Below, piece after piece: positions 45,394 through 53,166 of a DNA stretch of 64,000 bases. Source of the DNA: Neptunitalea chrysea (GTDB taxonomy: Bacteria; Bacteroidota; Bacteroidia; Flavobacteriales; Flavobacteriaceae); assembly GCF_027924145.1 (NCBI RefSeq), contig NZ_BRVP01000010.1, forward strand, positions 97,445-161,444, written 5' to 3'. Positions within the stretch are counted from its first letter, which is position 1. Every line of letters starts with the position of its first letter. The translations under genes were made by a program, and so were the position numbers. A model generated the notes under the pieces. That model worked only from the letters and a program-made list of their open reading frames with translations, did not search any database and was not told where the DNA came from.

Positions 45394-45894
45394 TTAGTCT
45401 GCTAACTGCAGTAACGCCTCCAAATCTAATGGCTTCGTATACATATCTAAAGTACCATCTGATTTTTTAGGCCAATCAGCCTCGGGTCTATCCCAATACA
45501 ATTCTACTCCATGATTATCAGGATCTCTCAAGTACAAGGCTTTTGAAACTCCATGATCTGAAGCTCCTATACGCGGAAAATTTGCCGCTCTCAATCTTTT
45601 TAAAATAGTAGCCAAATCCTTTTCTGTAGGGTATAAAATGGCTAAATGATACAATCCAACACCTTCTCTTGTATCCGGTTCAGCATCTTTACTATGCCAG
45701 GTATTGAGTCCTATATGGTGGTGATAGCCACCCGCCGAAACAAAGGCGGCTTCATCTCCATATAATTGTATTAACTCAAAACCTAACAAATCACAATAAA
45801 AGGCAAGAGACCTTTTTAAATCGGATACTCGTAGGTGTACATGACCTATTGTTGTATTTGGGGGAACACTATATTTGGGGGAAACGGCACTCAT
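45394..45894 (-). CDS. VOC superfamily protein (catechol 2,3-dioxygenase/glyoxalase-like)
   Basis: The 166-residue protein consists of two vicinal-oxygen-chelate modules: TTIGHVHLRVSDLKRSLAFYCDLLGFEL and GLYHLAILYPTEKDLATILKRLRAANFPRIGASDHGVSKALYLRDPDNHGVELYWDRP. Metal ligand positions (the His of GHVHL, the His of LYHLA, the Glu of GVELYW) are all present. It resembles the short VOC proteins annotated as catechol 2,3-dioxygenase in Bacillus and Bacteroidota. Its pairing with a LigB-type dioxygenase suggests a shared aromatic substrate, but this is inference. No signal peptide. Confidence 0.88.
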   Translation of the reverse strand: MSAVSPKYSVPPNTTIGHVHLRVSDLKRSLAFYCDLLGFELIQLYGDEAAFVSAGGYHHHIGLNTWHSKDAEPDTREGVGLYHLAILYPTEKDLATILKRLRAANFPRIGASDHGVSKALYLRDPDNHGVELYWDRPEADWPKKSDGTLDMYTKPLDLEALLQLAD

Positions 45895-45915
45895 TTTCTT
45901 TTTATTTTAAATGGT

Positions 45916-46578
45916 TTAATTATCGAGTAAAATTCTCCAGCCAGCATGCCAGTTGTAATTGTTTTTGATGGTTAATTTAATCAGTAACAATTGCATTTGC
46001 TCAAGCGTTCTGCTTACCGTTAAATCTCCGGCAACAATTGGCGTAAACCCGGCAGTTTTCACCAAATCACTTACCGTTTCTATAGCCGCTTCATCATTCC
46101 CTGCTACAAAAGCATCTACCATTTCTCCCTTAATCACTGGAGTTGTAAGATTGGCTTGAAAAGTGGTATTAAAAGCCTTTATCACCTTAGCATTTGGCAA
46201 CAACAACTGCAACTCTTCAGCGGCACTCAATTCGGTAGTAAGCAACCCGTCAAAGGTTTCGTTTAATGGATTTGAAATGCTAATCACTATTTTTTGATTA
46301 GCCACCTCCTTAATTTTTTCGGCAATTTCTTTTTCTGCCGTATAAGGCACAGCTAGTATAATAATATCGGCTTCCCAAGATGCTTCAAACGAGCAATCAA
46401 TCGCTTCAACAGAAGCCTTCGGATTTATAGCAACAAGCTCACTAACTAAACCTGTTACTTTCTCATTTTGAGATGCCTGCAACAACAAATTATAATTTCC
46501 TTTTACTAAACTCTTTGCTATGGCACCTCCCATATTTCCAGAAGCACCTATAATAGCTATTGTCTGTGTTGCGTTCAT
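45916..46578 (-). CDS. NAD(P)-binding oxidoreductase (F420-dependent NADP reductase-like)
   Basis: I use the ATG at 46578 (MNATQTIAIIGASGNMGGAIAKSL), giving 220 residues; the extension would run into the -7 box. The N-terminal Rossmann loop GASGNMGGAIA, IDCSFEASWEADIIILAVPYTAEKEIAEKI, ISISNPLNETFDG and the C-terminal AFNTTFQANL and TPIVAGDLTVSRTLEQMQLLLIKLTIKNNYNWHAGWRIL match the short NADPH:F420 oxidoreductase-like family (also STEAP-like). Bacteroidota lack F420, so it must use another partner. It is first in the operon downstream of an FNR-type palindrome. Confidence 0.88.
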   Translation of the reverse strand: MNATQTIAIIGASGNMGGAIAKSLVKGNYNLLLQASQNEKVTGLVSELVAINPKASVEAIDCSFEASWEADIIILAVPYTAEKEIAEKIKEVANQKIVISISNPLNETFDGLLTTELSAAEELQLLLPNAKVIKAFNTTFQANLTTPVIKGEMVDAFVAGNDEAAIETVSDLVKTAGFTPIVAGDLTVSRTLEQMQLLLIKLTIKNNYNWHAGWRILLDN

Positions 46579-46611
46579 GTTTTTCCTTTTTAATAACAAA
46601 GCAAAGATAGA

Positions 46612-46641
46612 ACCGCACACAAGTATTTCCCATTGTGCAAA
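46612..46641 (-). promoter_or_regulatory. Promoter of the oxidoreductase-VOC-dioxygenase operon
   Basis: On the minus strand TTTG (46638-46641) is followed after 18 bp by TATCTTTG (46612-46619), an exact -7 box, 33 bp before the ATG at 46578. Confidence 0.7.
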
Positions 46642-46654
46642 ATCAAGAAAAACT

Positions 46655-46670
46655 ATTGATTTAAATCAAT
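46655..46670. promoter_or_regulatory. FNR/CRP-type operator palindrome
   Basis: ATTGATTTAAATCAAT is a perfect 16-bp palindrome containing the exact FNR core TTGAT-N4-ATCAA. Its centre lies roughly 55-60 bp upstream of the predicted transcription start of the minus-strand operon, a usual activator position, and it is just downstream of a gene for a Crp/Fnr regulator. Confidence 0.6.
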
Positions 46671-46683
46671 AAAATGAAGTGTA

Positions 46684-47268
46684 TTACTTTTCAGAAGCCA
46701 TTCTACGACGTATTCTACTTAGGGTTTCAGGAGTAGTGCCCATATAAGAAGCAATCATGTGCTGTGGTATGCGCTGTGTAATATCAGGATAATTTGCTAC
46801 AAAAGTTGCATAACGTTCATCTAACGACTTACTAATATTAGCATTCATTCGCTGTTGTAATGCCACGTAAGCATCAGTAAGTAAAATACGGGAAAAGATT
46901 TCATACTTTGGACATTTTTCCAATAACTCTTCATGAGCTAACTTACTTATAGTAACTAACTCTGAATTCTCAAGTGCCTCTATATTAAAAGTAGCAGGCT
47001 CTTCTGTTAGAAAACTAAATAAGTCTGAAATATACCATCCTTCTGCAGCAAACTGTGCAATATGTTCTGATCCATTAGCATCTACAGAGAAACTTCGTAA
47101 AAGTCCGTGTTCTACAAATATGACAGATCTACAAACGTCATATTCCTGAAGTAAAAATTGACGCTTTCTTACCTTTTTAACCGATAGATACGATTTTATA
47201 AGCGCTTCCTCTTCATATGTTAAGGGCACACGTTTTCGAAAGTTTGCAAAATAAATGTCGTACATCAA
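46684..47268 (-). CDS. Crp/Fnr family transcription regulator
   Basis: The 194-residue protein has the cyclic-nucleotide-binding beta-roll (KKVRKRQFLLQEYDVCRSVIFVEHGLLRSFSVDANGSEHIAQFAAEGWYISDLFSFLTEEPATFNIEALENSELVTI) and a C-terminal HTH (ITQRIPQHMIASYMGTTPETLSRIRRRMASEK). There is a single cysteine in the sensor domain, so it cannot hold an FNR-type 4Fe-4S cluster; the ligand is unknown. The recognition helix TTPETLSRIRR resembles FNR/CRP types reading TTGAT or TGTGA half-sites. It is the likely regulator of the downstream operon through the palindrome at 46655-46670. Confidence 0.9.
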   Translation of the reverse strand: MMYDIYFANFRKRVPLTYEEEALIKSYLSVKKVRKRQFLLQEYDVCRSVIFVEHGLLRSFSVDANGSEHIAQFAAEGWYISDLFSFLTEEPATFNIEALENSELVTISKLAHEELLEKCPKYEIFSRILLTDAYVALQQRMNANISKSLDERYATFVANYPDITQRIPQHMIASYMGTTPETLSRIRRRMASEK

Positions 47269-47486
47269 TTCAAAATTTATATAAAAATACAGGAAATTAT
47301 TAAGTTACTATATGCTGTTTATTTGATTTTATTCGCTCTCTAAAACTACATTACCTCTATAAGGCTAAATAATGTATAATCATAACTAACTATAAATAGT
47401 TGATAAGTTTAACGTTTATAAAGGATTACATCTCAGGTTTTATCTCTAAATTTATAACTGATGTATACCAAATTGAGGATTTTCTT

Positions 47487-48623
47487 ATGATTAACAAACG
47501 GCTTCTTGTTAAAAATCTTCTGGCTCATAATGATGAAAATAGTTTTTACGACAAGAAACGATTTATAAATATTGGCGAAAAAGAAGGCAAAGCTAAATTT
47601 TTAAAGCACGTTTGTGCATTGGCCAACTCTAACCCCAATAATAACTCGTTTATTGTTATTGGCGTTGAAGACGAAGAAAACGACATTGTAGGAGTCGACT
47701 TTTTTGACGATAGTAAGATTCAGAATCTGGTAAATGCTTACATAGACAATCCTCCTCTCATCTCTTACGAGAATATTCCTTTTCCTCATTTACCCGAAAA
47801 TAAAGTGGTGGGGTTGGTTACCATTAGATCGAATGGTAAAGTTTGTTCCTTACGAAAAAATATTTGGAAGTACTTTGGCGGATCGGTATTCTTTAGAGAT
47901 GGTAGCATAAGCATGCCTAAGGTATTTGATATTAAATTAAAAGACACTAATTCATACACCGTAGCCGAAATTGAACGACAGGCAAGTAACAACATAGAGC
48001 TTACTCTTAACGGAGTTATTGATTTTTTATATAACCGTCACAAAGACCTTGAAGGAAACTATAGGGTTTTTAAAGAGCAATTTGTAGTATGCTGGGCAGG
48101 TAGTACTAAAAGAAGTGGAGATAAAACATACTACTCTCGGGTAGATATTGAACTTATTAATGAGCAGGTTAAATTGTTCTATTCTACATTAGACGAAGTT
48201 GAAATAGAATATACTGAAAACACTTTTTCTATTACCGAATATGTAAACATGGGACTCAACAAACACCGAAGATACCACCCATTAGAAAGAGTAGACATTT
48301 CCTTTTTTGATAACGGAACTTATAAAATAGAAAGCACCTTGTTATTTAAACCGCCACAGTATGTAAAAAGTACCCTTCATCATATTTACAACACCAATAA
48401 TACCATCCTCAATAAAATTAAGAAGAAACTTCCGTTATCTAATATTGATAAACGCGAACTTAAAAACTTACCAAATACGTATCTAATCTGTGCCCTTAAT
48501 GGTTTTGACGAAGCAAGAACCATTTTGGAGGAAAACCGATGGATTATTAAAGATTGTAATAGAGAAGTATATGATTCTCTTAAAGAGTGCTTACGTATTT
48601 TACGTAAGGTTAAATACAGTTAA
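47487..48623 (+). CDS. AlbA_2/Schlafen-type putative nucleic-acid-binding protein
   Basis: I prefer the ATG at 47487 (MINKRLLVKNLLAHNDENSFYDKKRFINIG), giving 378 residues. Residues 1-130 look like the Schlafen AlbA_2 domain: an ENSFYDKK start, KAKFLKHVCALANSNPNNNSFIVIGVEDEENDIVGVDFFDDSKIQNLVNAYIDNPPLISYENIPF. There is no ATPase motif, although relatives are often labelled ATP-binding. The remainder is a poorly characterised helical and beta region with SRVDIELINEQVKLFYS. No signal or membrane helix. It lies 84 bp upstream of a PPP phosphatase gene on the same strand. Confidence 0.8.
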   Translation: MINKRLLVKNLLAHNDENSFYDKKRFINIGEKEGKAKFLKHVCALANSNPNNNSFIVIGVEDEENDIVGVDFFDDSKIQNLVNAYIDNPPLISYENIPFPHLPENKVVGLVTIRSNGKVCSLRKNIWKYFGGSVFFRDGSISMPKVFDIKLKDTNSYTVAEIERQASNNIELTLNGVIDFLYNRHKDLEGNYRVFKEQFVVCWAGSTKRSGDKTYYSRVDIELINEQVKLFYSTLDEVEIEYTENTFSITEYVNMGLNKHRRYHPLERVDISFFDNGTYKIESTLLFKPPQYVKSTLHHIYNTNNTILNKIKKKLPLSNIDKRELKNLPNTYLICALNGFDEARTILEENRWIIKDCNREVYDSLKECLRILRKVKYS

Positions 48624-48707
48624 TTGACTACTATTTAACGTAACTTGATAGAATTCTACTTGCGCACCACGGCATCTTTTTGCAACTTTGAGCAAAACTA
48701 ACACAGT

Positions 48708-49433
48708 ATGAGAACCCTAGTTATTGGAGATATTCACGGAGCTCACAAAGCACTGTTACAAATACTTGAACGAGCTAAAGTAACCGAAGCAGACAGACTT
48801 ATTTTTTTAGGTGATTACGTAGACGGATGGAGCGAGTCTCCTAAAGTAATTGCTACATTATTGGAGTTAAAAGCTTCTAACGACTGTATCTTTATTCAGG
48901 GCAATCATGATGAGTTACTGCTTGATTACTTTAATGGCAAAACCGATAACGATTTGTGGTTTATGCATGGTGGTAAAGCATCGGTAGATGCGTATGCACA
49001 AGTAAATAAAATGGAACTTGAAATACATCTGGATTTTCTAAGAAACCTAAAGCATTATCATATCGACGATCAAAATAGGTTGTTTATTCATGCTGGGTTT
49101 ACCAACTTACATGGGGTAACGGCGGAATATTATCCCAGACTTTTTTACTGGGACAGAACCTTATGGGAAACTGCCTTATCCTTAGACCCCAATATGTCTA
49201 CCGATAATATTTACTATCCGAAACGTTTTCTACACTATAAAGAAATATATATTGGTCATACCCCTTTAACCCGAATAGGGAAATCAACTCCACAAAACAG
49301 AGCCAATATTTGGAATATGGATACCGGAGCTGCCTATACCAACCCATTAACCATTATGGATGTAGACACCAAAGAATTTTGGCAAAGTGATAATGTAAAC
49401 GAATTATACCCTAATGAAAATGGCAGAAATTAA
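48708..49433 (+). CDS. PPP-family serine/threonine phosphatase-like metallophosphoesterase
   Basis: The 241-residue protein shows the PPP signature: GDIHGAHKALLQIL (residues 7-20), LGDYVDGWSESPK (about 35-47), QGNHDELLLDYF (about 64-75), LFIHAGF and IYIGHTPL. Together these supply the two-metal ligands. It begins MRTLVIGDIHG, as in bacterial PrpA/ApaH-like phosphatases; it may act on phosphoproteins or nucleotides. It is possibly co-transcribed with the AlbA_2-type gene. Cytoplasmic. Confidence 0.92.
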   Translation: MRTLVIGDIHGAHKALLQILERAKVTEADRLIFLGDYVDGWSESPKVIATLLELKASNDCIFIQGNHDELLLDYFNGKTDNDLWFMHGGKASVDAYAQVNKMELEIHLDFLRNLKHYHIDDQNRLFIHAGFTNLHGVTAEYYPRLFYWDRTLWETALSLDPNMSTDNIYYPKRFLHYKEIYIGHTPLTRIGKSTPQNRANIWNMDTGAAYTNPLTIMDVDTKEFWQSDNVNELYPNENGRN

Positions 49434-49552
49434 TTTTTATCGCCTTTTTTCTTACGTTTATAAACGTGTTAAACAACCTATAAACAAAACAATACTACCA
49501 GGTTTTATTATGAAATTTTAAACACTTTCTATTTACTATTTCCCCAATACAG

Positions 49553-49585
49553 AAGAACACAACCTCTTTTATAAGTGTTGTTCTT
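49553..49585. terminator. Weak bidirectional terminator-like hairpin
   Basis: AAGAACA/TGTTCTT arms (49553-49559, 49579-49585) surround a 19-nt loop between two convergent genes; the T-tract is short. Confidence 0.4.
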
Positions 49586-50842
49586 TTATACATTATCTTG
49601 TTTTATGGCAATTGCATTGTACATAAACTGAAAGCCCAAAAACATTAATCCGTAAATTATAAATACCATTTGTGAAACCCCTTTATCTAAAAGAAGATTT
49701 ACACATATATATAAACCTACCAATGCCATGGCTATGGTATATAGCGGAATAAGTAGTTTATTACTCAATTTATTAAACACTCTGCTTAATGGTATCATCA
49801 TCGTTAAACCATACAATCCAATAAATACACCTGCATAGTCTCTAGTAATTAAATATCCCAAAAAACCAACTATAGAAACAAAGGCACTAATTGCCACAAG
49901 GCTTGAATTTTTGCGCTCCCGTTCTTCTAGTAAAAACTTACCATATTTATTAAATCGTAAAAACAAATTACTAATCGGGTTTATAATCCAGGTAGAAATG
50001 GCAAAAACAATATACAGGTATACTATAGGCATAATAAATGGTTCTAGTGCCTCATTTTTATCTGCAAGGTTTTCCAGTACTCTAAAAATTACATACATCC
50101 CTAACAGAATTCCCCATTGGTATTTACCTACCTTATTGCTCATAAAGAAAGCATACTTTAGGAACAACCTATATACCAGATTTTTAGCCTTAATAGCCTC
50201 TAACATTCCTTGCTGTGCATAGCCATAATTAGGGTTGCGTTGTAGTGATTCCTGAAAATGAATCATGGCTTTTTTATGATCTCCTTTTTCAAGTAACCCC
50301 CAACCATAATTGGCGTGTGTATAGTAGTTATCAGGATCGTTATGCAAAGCCCCTTCAATGGTTTCAAAAGAGCCTTCTTTATCATTCAATTTTAGTAACG
50401 CAGTACTTCTGGCGTTTAATGCCATGATATTCTCAGCATCTAGTTCCAGTGCTTTATTAGCCAAATCTAAAGCTTCCTGATACCCTTTACGATAGAGCTT
50501 AATATTAGCCCAAAAGGCAAAATAATCCGCTTCAGAAGGGTCAAACGAAATGGCTTCTTTAATATTAAACTCAGCCAAATCATATTTGCTTAAAGCAAAA
50601 AGTACTCTGGCCCGTAAATAGAAAAAGTCATCTTCATGCGGAACCTTACCGATAGCATCATTAATAAGTAACAAAGCACTATCAAAGTCCTTTTGTAATG
50701 CTTTAATCTCCGCCAGTACTTTTAGAAGATAAGGATTATCCGGATTATCAGAAAGCATTTCATTTGCTATCTTTTCAGCTTCGGCATACCTTCCCTGTCG
50801 CAATAAGATATCAACCTTTGATATTTGTGAATTCTCAAGCAT
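49586..50842 (-). CDS. TPR protein with C-terminal membrane domain, partner of the TPR-AAA+ ATPase
   Basis: The 418-residue protein has about five to six TPR units over residues 5-225 (LLRQGRYAEAEKIANEMLSDNPDNPYLLKVLAEIKAL... and NYGWGLLEKGDHKKAMIHFQESLQRNPNYGYAQQGMLEAIKAK), then a membrane domain with about six hydrophobic segments (FFMSNKVGKYQWGILLGMYVIF to VFIIYGLMFLGFQFMYNAIAI). With no signal peptide, the TPR part should face the cytoplasm. The start codon directly abuts the stop of the AAA+ gene, so they are translationally linked. I do not recognise a named family. Confidence 0.88.
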   Translation of the reverse strand: MLENSQISKVDILLRQGRYAEAEKIANEMLSDNPDNPYLLKVLAEIKALQKDFDSALLLINDAIGKVPHEDDFFYLRARVLFALSKYDLAEFNIKEAISFDPSEADYFAFWANIKLYRKGYQEALDLANKALELDAENIMALNARSTALLKLNDKEGSFETIEGALHNDPDNYYTHANYGWGLLEKGDHKKAMIHFQESLQRNPNYGYAQQGMLEAIKAKNLVYRLFLKYAFFMSNKVGKYQWGILLGMYVIFRVLENLADKNEALEPFIMPIVYLYIVFAISTWIINPISNLFLRFNKYGKFLLEERERKNSSLVAISAFVSIVGFLGYLITRDYAGVFIGLYGLTMMIPLSRVFNKLSNKLLIPLYTIAMALVGLYICVNLLLDKGVSQMVFIIYGLMFLGFQFMYNAIAIKQDNV

Positions 50843-52144
50843 TTACTTCATCTTTTTTAAGTAGGTCAATATATCATCATATAACCCTGAATCATTGGCA
50901 AACATAGCAAAATTCTTAGCCGTTTTAAACCATTCTTTAGTAGTACTCTTATGTCTTTTTACAGCCTTAAGTAAATCATTAGTTTGCAAAGGCTTTGGTA
51001 CGCCATCTGTAAAAGAAGCCTCAAGTTTCTCTTCAATAGCAATATCAATAATCGCATCTATATCGGCACCTGAATAATGCTCAGTAGCCTTAGCTACCTT
51101 TTCATAATCAATTCCTTCGGCAGGCTTATCCTTTAATTTCAATTTTAAAATAGCTGCTCTAGATGCGGCATCTGGTGGCGGCACAAAAATAATACGGTCA
51201 AACCTTCCCGGTCTTCTAAAAGCATTATCCAAATTCCATGGAGTATTGGTAGCTCCTAAAATTAATAACCCGTCATTATCATTATCAACCCCATCTAATT
51301 CCTGTAAAAACTGATTAATAACATTTCTGCCCCCTGAACCTTTCATGTCAGTTCTACTGGCTCCTAGTGCATCTATTTCATCAATAAACAGTACACAAGG
51401 CGTATTATGGCGACCTGTTTCAAAAATCTCGTGTAAATTCTTTTCGCTATTTCCTATCCACATATCCAGAATATCATTTAATTCCAGACTTAAAAACTTT
51501 GCATTTACTTCTCCCGCAGTAGCTTTGGCAATAAATGTTTTCCCACAACCTGGAGGTCCGTATAACAAAATACCGCCTCCTGTCTTTTTACCATAAGCTT
51601 TATATAAATCGGCGTGTTGTAACGGTTTAATAATTTTAAGATCTATTTCCTTTTTAACCGCATCCATGCCGCCAACATCATGAAACTTTACAGATGGTTT
51701 TTCCATAAACACATCATCCTCATCATCACCCTCAAAATAAGAACTGGCTACTCTTAACGACCCATCCAAATCCGGATCGGTAAAAGATGGATTTTTGTGT
51801 AGTACCTCTTTATAGATTTCTGTAGCTCTACCTATTTCGCCCTCATGAAGTAACCCTTTAGCATACAACACCAAAAGTTCTTCATTTACATCTGAGGTCT
51901 CTAAGAGTTCTTCTACTATAACATTACAAGCAGAATAATTTTCTTTTCTAAAATACACCTTAGCCAAACCAGCCATGGCATCCATATTTTTTCCGTTTTG
52001 TAATATTTGGGAAAACTGTTTTTCAGCTTCATCTAATTCATTTACATCAAGATACGCTTTAGCCAGCATTAACCGAAGAAAACTATTATCAGGAGAATAC
52101 TTTAATGCTTCTAACAAATCCTCAATTGAATGGTTACCACTCAT
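50843..52144 (-). CDS. TPR-fused AAA+ ATPase of the CDC48/FtsH-like classic clade
   Basis: The 433-residue protein has an N-terminal TPR-like superhelix (about 1-125), an acidic linker (GDDEDDVFMEKP, 139-150), and one AAA module: DVGGMDAVKKEI at 156-167, Walker A GPPGCGKT at 196-203, pore loop DMWIGNSEKN at 227-236, Walker B VLFIDEID at 251-258 and the arginine-finger block NAFRRPGRFD at 307-316. All catalytic residues are intact. The pore aromatic is Trp229, consistent with substrate threading. There is no protease or second ATPase domain. It is first in a two-gene operon with a TPR-membrane protein. Confidence 0.92.
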   Translation of the reverse strand: MSGNHSIEDLLEALKYSPDNSFLRLMLAKAYLDVNELDEAEKQFSQILQNGKNMDAMAGLAKVYFRKENYSACNVIVEELLETSDVNEELLVLYAKGLLHEGEIGRATEIYKEVLHKNPSFTDPDLDGSLRVASSYFEGDDEDDVFMEKPSVKFHDVGGMDAVKKEIDLKIIKPLQHADLYKAYGKKTGGGILLYGPPGCGKTFIAKATAGEVNAKFLSLELNDILDMWIGNSEKNLHEIFETGRHNTPCVLFIDEIDALGASRTDMKGSGGRNVINQFLQELDGVDNDNDGLLILGATNTPWNLDNAFRRPGRFDRIIFVPPPDAASRAAILKLKLKDKPAEGIDYEKVAKATEHYSGADIDAIIDIAIEEKLEASFTDGVPKPLQTNDLLKAVKRHKSTTKEWFKTAKNFAMFANDSGLYDDILTYLKKMK

Positions 52145-52323
52145 AGTTATAGTTAATTTATTACGGGAAAGATAGCAAATAAAAATATTTATATAAGAAA
52201 CGTATACAGCAAGATTGTAATAAAAAAACCTAAGACAAAAATTGTCTTTGGTTTTTAATTATTTAGATAACTGTTAAACGCATACAATACCATTTAATAC
52301 GCTTCTAATAAAAAGCGAAACTA

Positions 52324-53037
52324 TTATTTAATGCGCTCCATAATCATATAAGTATCGTTTGGCATTGATACTTGTATTTTTAAAATTTCATAAGTTTTCG
52401 AATCTATATAATAGTGTGTTTGCGTATCGCTAATATCACTTTTTACCGTTACGTCCCAAACTCTTACATTGTTTAAAACCGCTGCCGATGTACTCTTAAT
52501 ATATGCATTAACTACATCTGTTATATGCTCAGGATCAAAATTAAAAATAAGTAAGTCAGCCGTATAATTTTGCGAAAGAGGTAAGCATCTTATTAATTGA
52601 GGATACATGCTACTATCAAAAGAAGATGGATACTGCCCCTCTAAGATTAACTTTTCTTTTTTAGACTTATCAATGTAATATCCTTCTACGTTTTCTCCAT
52701 AGTTAATTACTATTTCTCGCTTAGCATTATCTGAGAAATGGTAAATAGGTGCCATGTCTGGTAAAGAAACTATGGTGCTGTCCACAAATTTATCGTTGGT
52801 GCCATTTCGTTTAATTTCATTTCTAAAAAGCACCTTTTCATCTAAAACTTTAATCTCGGTCAATACTTTACCTAATTCAGTAATGGTATCTCCCTTAACC
52901 ATACTCCATAACATCGCGTAATGCTCATTTTGTACTCTTTGAGATATAATCCTTTTATCTCCTGGAGTAATCCGTTTTTGTCCGAAACTATGAGTAGTAA
53001 CTAGCAAGGCTACTCCCAAAATTAAAAACTGCTTCAT
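52324..53037 (-). CDS. Exported protein of unknown function
   Basis: The 237-residue protein has a signal peptide (MKQFLILGVALLVTTHSFGQ) and a beta-rich mature part (RVQNEHYAMLWSMVKGDTITELGKVLTEIKVLDEKVLFRNEIKRNG... YYIDSKTYEILKIQVSMPNDTYMIMERIK). The closing 'THYYIDSKTYEILKIQV' recalls outer-membrane lipoprotein-carrier-like or DUF3108-like beta-barrels that measure attached lipid or sugar, but this is a loose resemblance. No neighbour informs function. A TAATTTTG -7 box lies at 53071-53078. Confidence 0.8.
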   Translation of the reverse strand: MKQFLILGVALLVTTHSFGQKRITPGDKRIISQRVQNEHYAMLWSMVKGDTITELGKVLTEIKVLDEKVLFRNEIKRNGTNDKFVDSTIVSLPDMAPIYHFSDNAKREIVINYGENVEGYYIDKSKKEKLILEGQYPSSFDSSMYPQLIRCLPLSQNYTADLLIFNFDPEHITDVVNAYIKSTSAAVLNNVRVWDVTVKSDISDTQTHYYIDSKTYEILKIQVSMPNDTYMIMERIK

Positions 53038-53070
53038 CTTATACTTATTCTAATTGTTGGTTTATCGAAT

Positions 53071-53078
53071 CAAAATTA
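53071..53078 (-). promoter_or_regulatory. -7 box of the 52324-53037 gene
   Basis: The minus strand reads TAATTTTG, matching TAnnTTTG, 33 bp before the ATG. Its -33 region coincides with the terminator of the preceding arabinose operon. Confidence 0.5.
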
Positions 53079-53083
53079 CAAAA

Positions 53084-53113
53084 AAACCGATATCTTAATA
53101 CAGATATCGGTTT
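53084..53113 (-). terminator. Terminator of the arabinose operon
   Basis: AAACCGATATC and GATATCGGTTT form a perfect 11-bp stem with an 8-nt loop, followed on the minus strand by a T7 run, 53 bp after the symporter stop. Confidence 0.88.
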
Positions 53114-53166
53114 CATCAAATTGAAAGTTAGCTAGTTATTTTACATTTTATCGAATAGTACTCATT

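Noticed and set aside
47400..47486. Longer start for the AlbA_2-type protein
   Set aside because: The extra 29 residues begin at a TTG and do not resemble the domain; the ATG at 47487 gives a start that fits the family.
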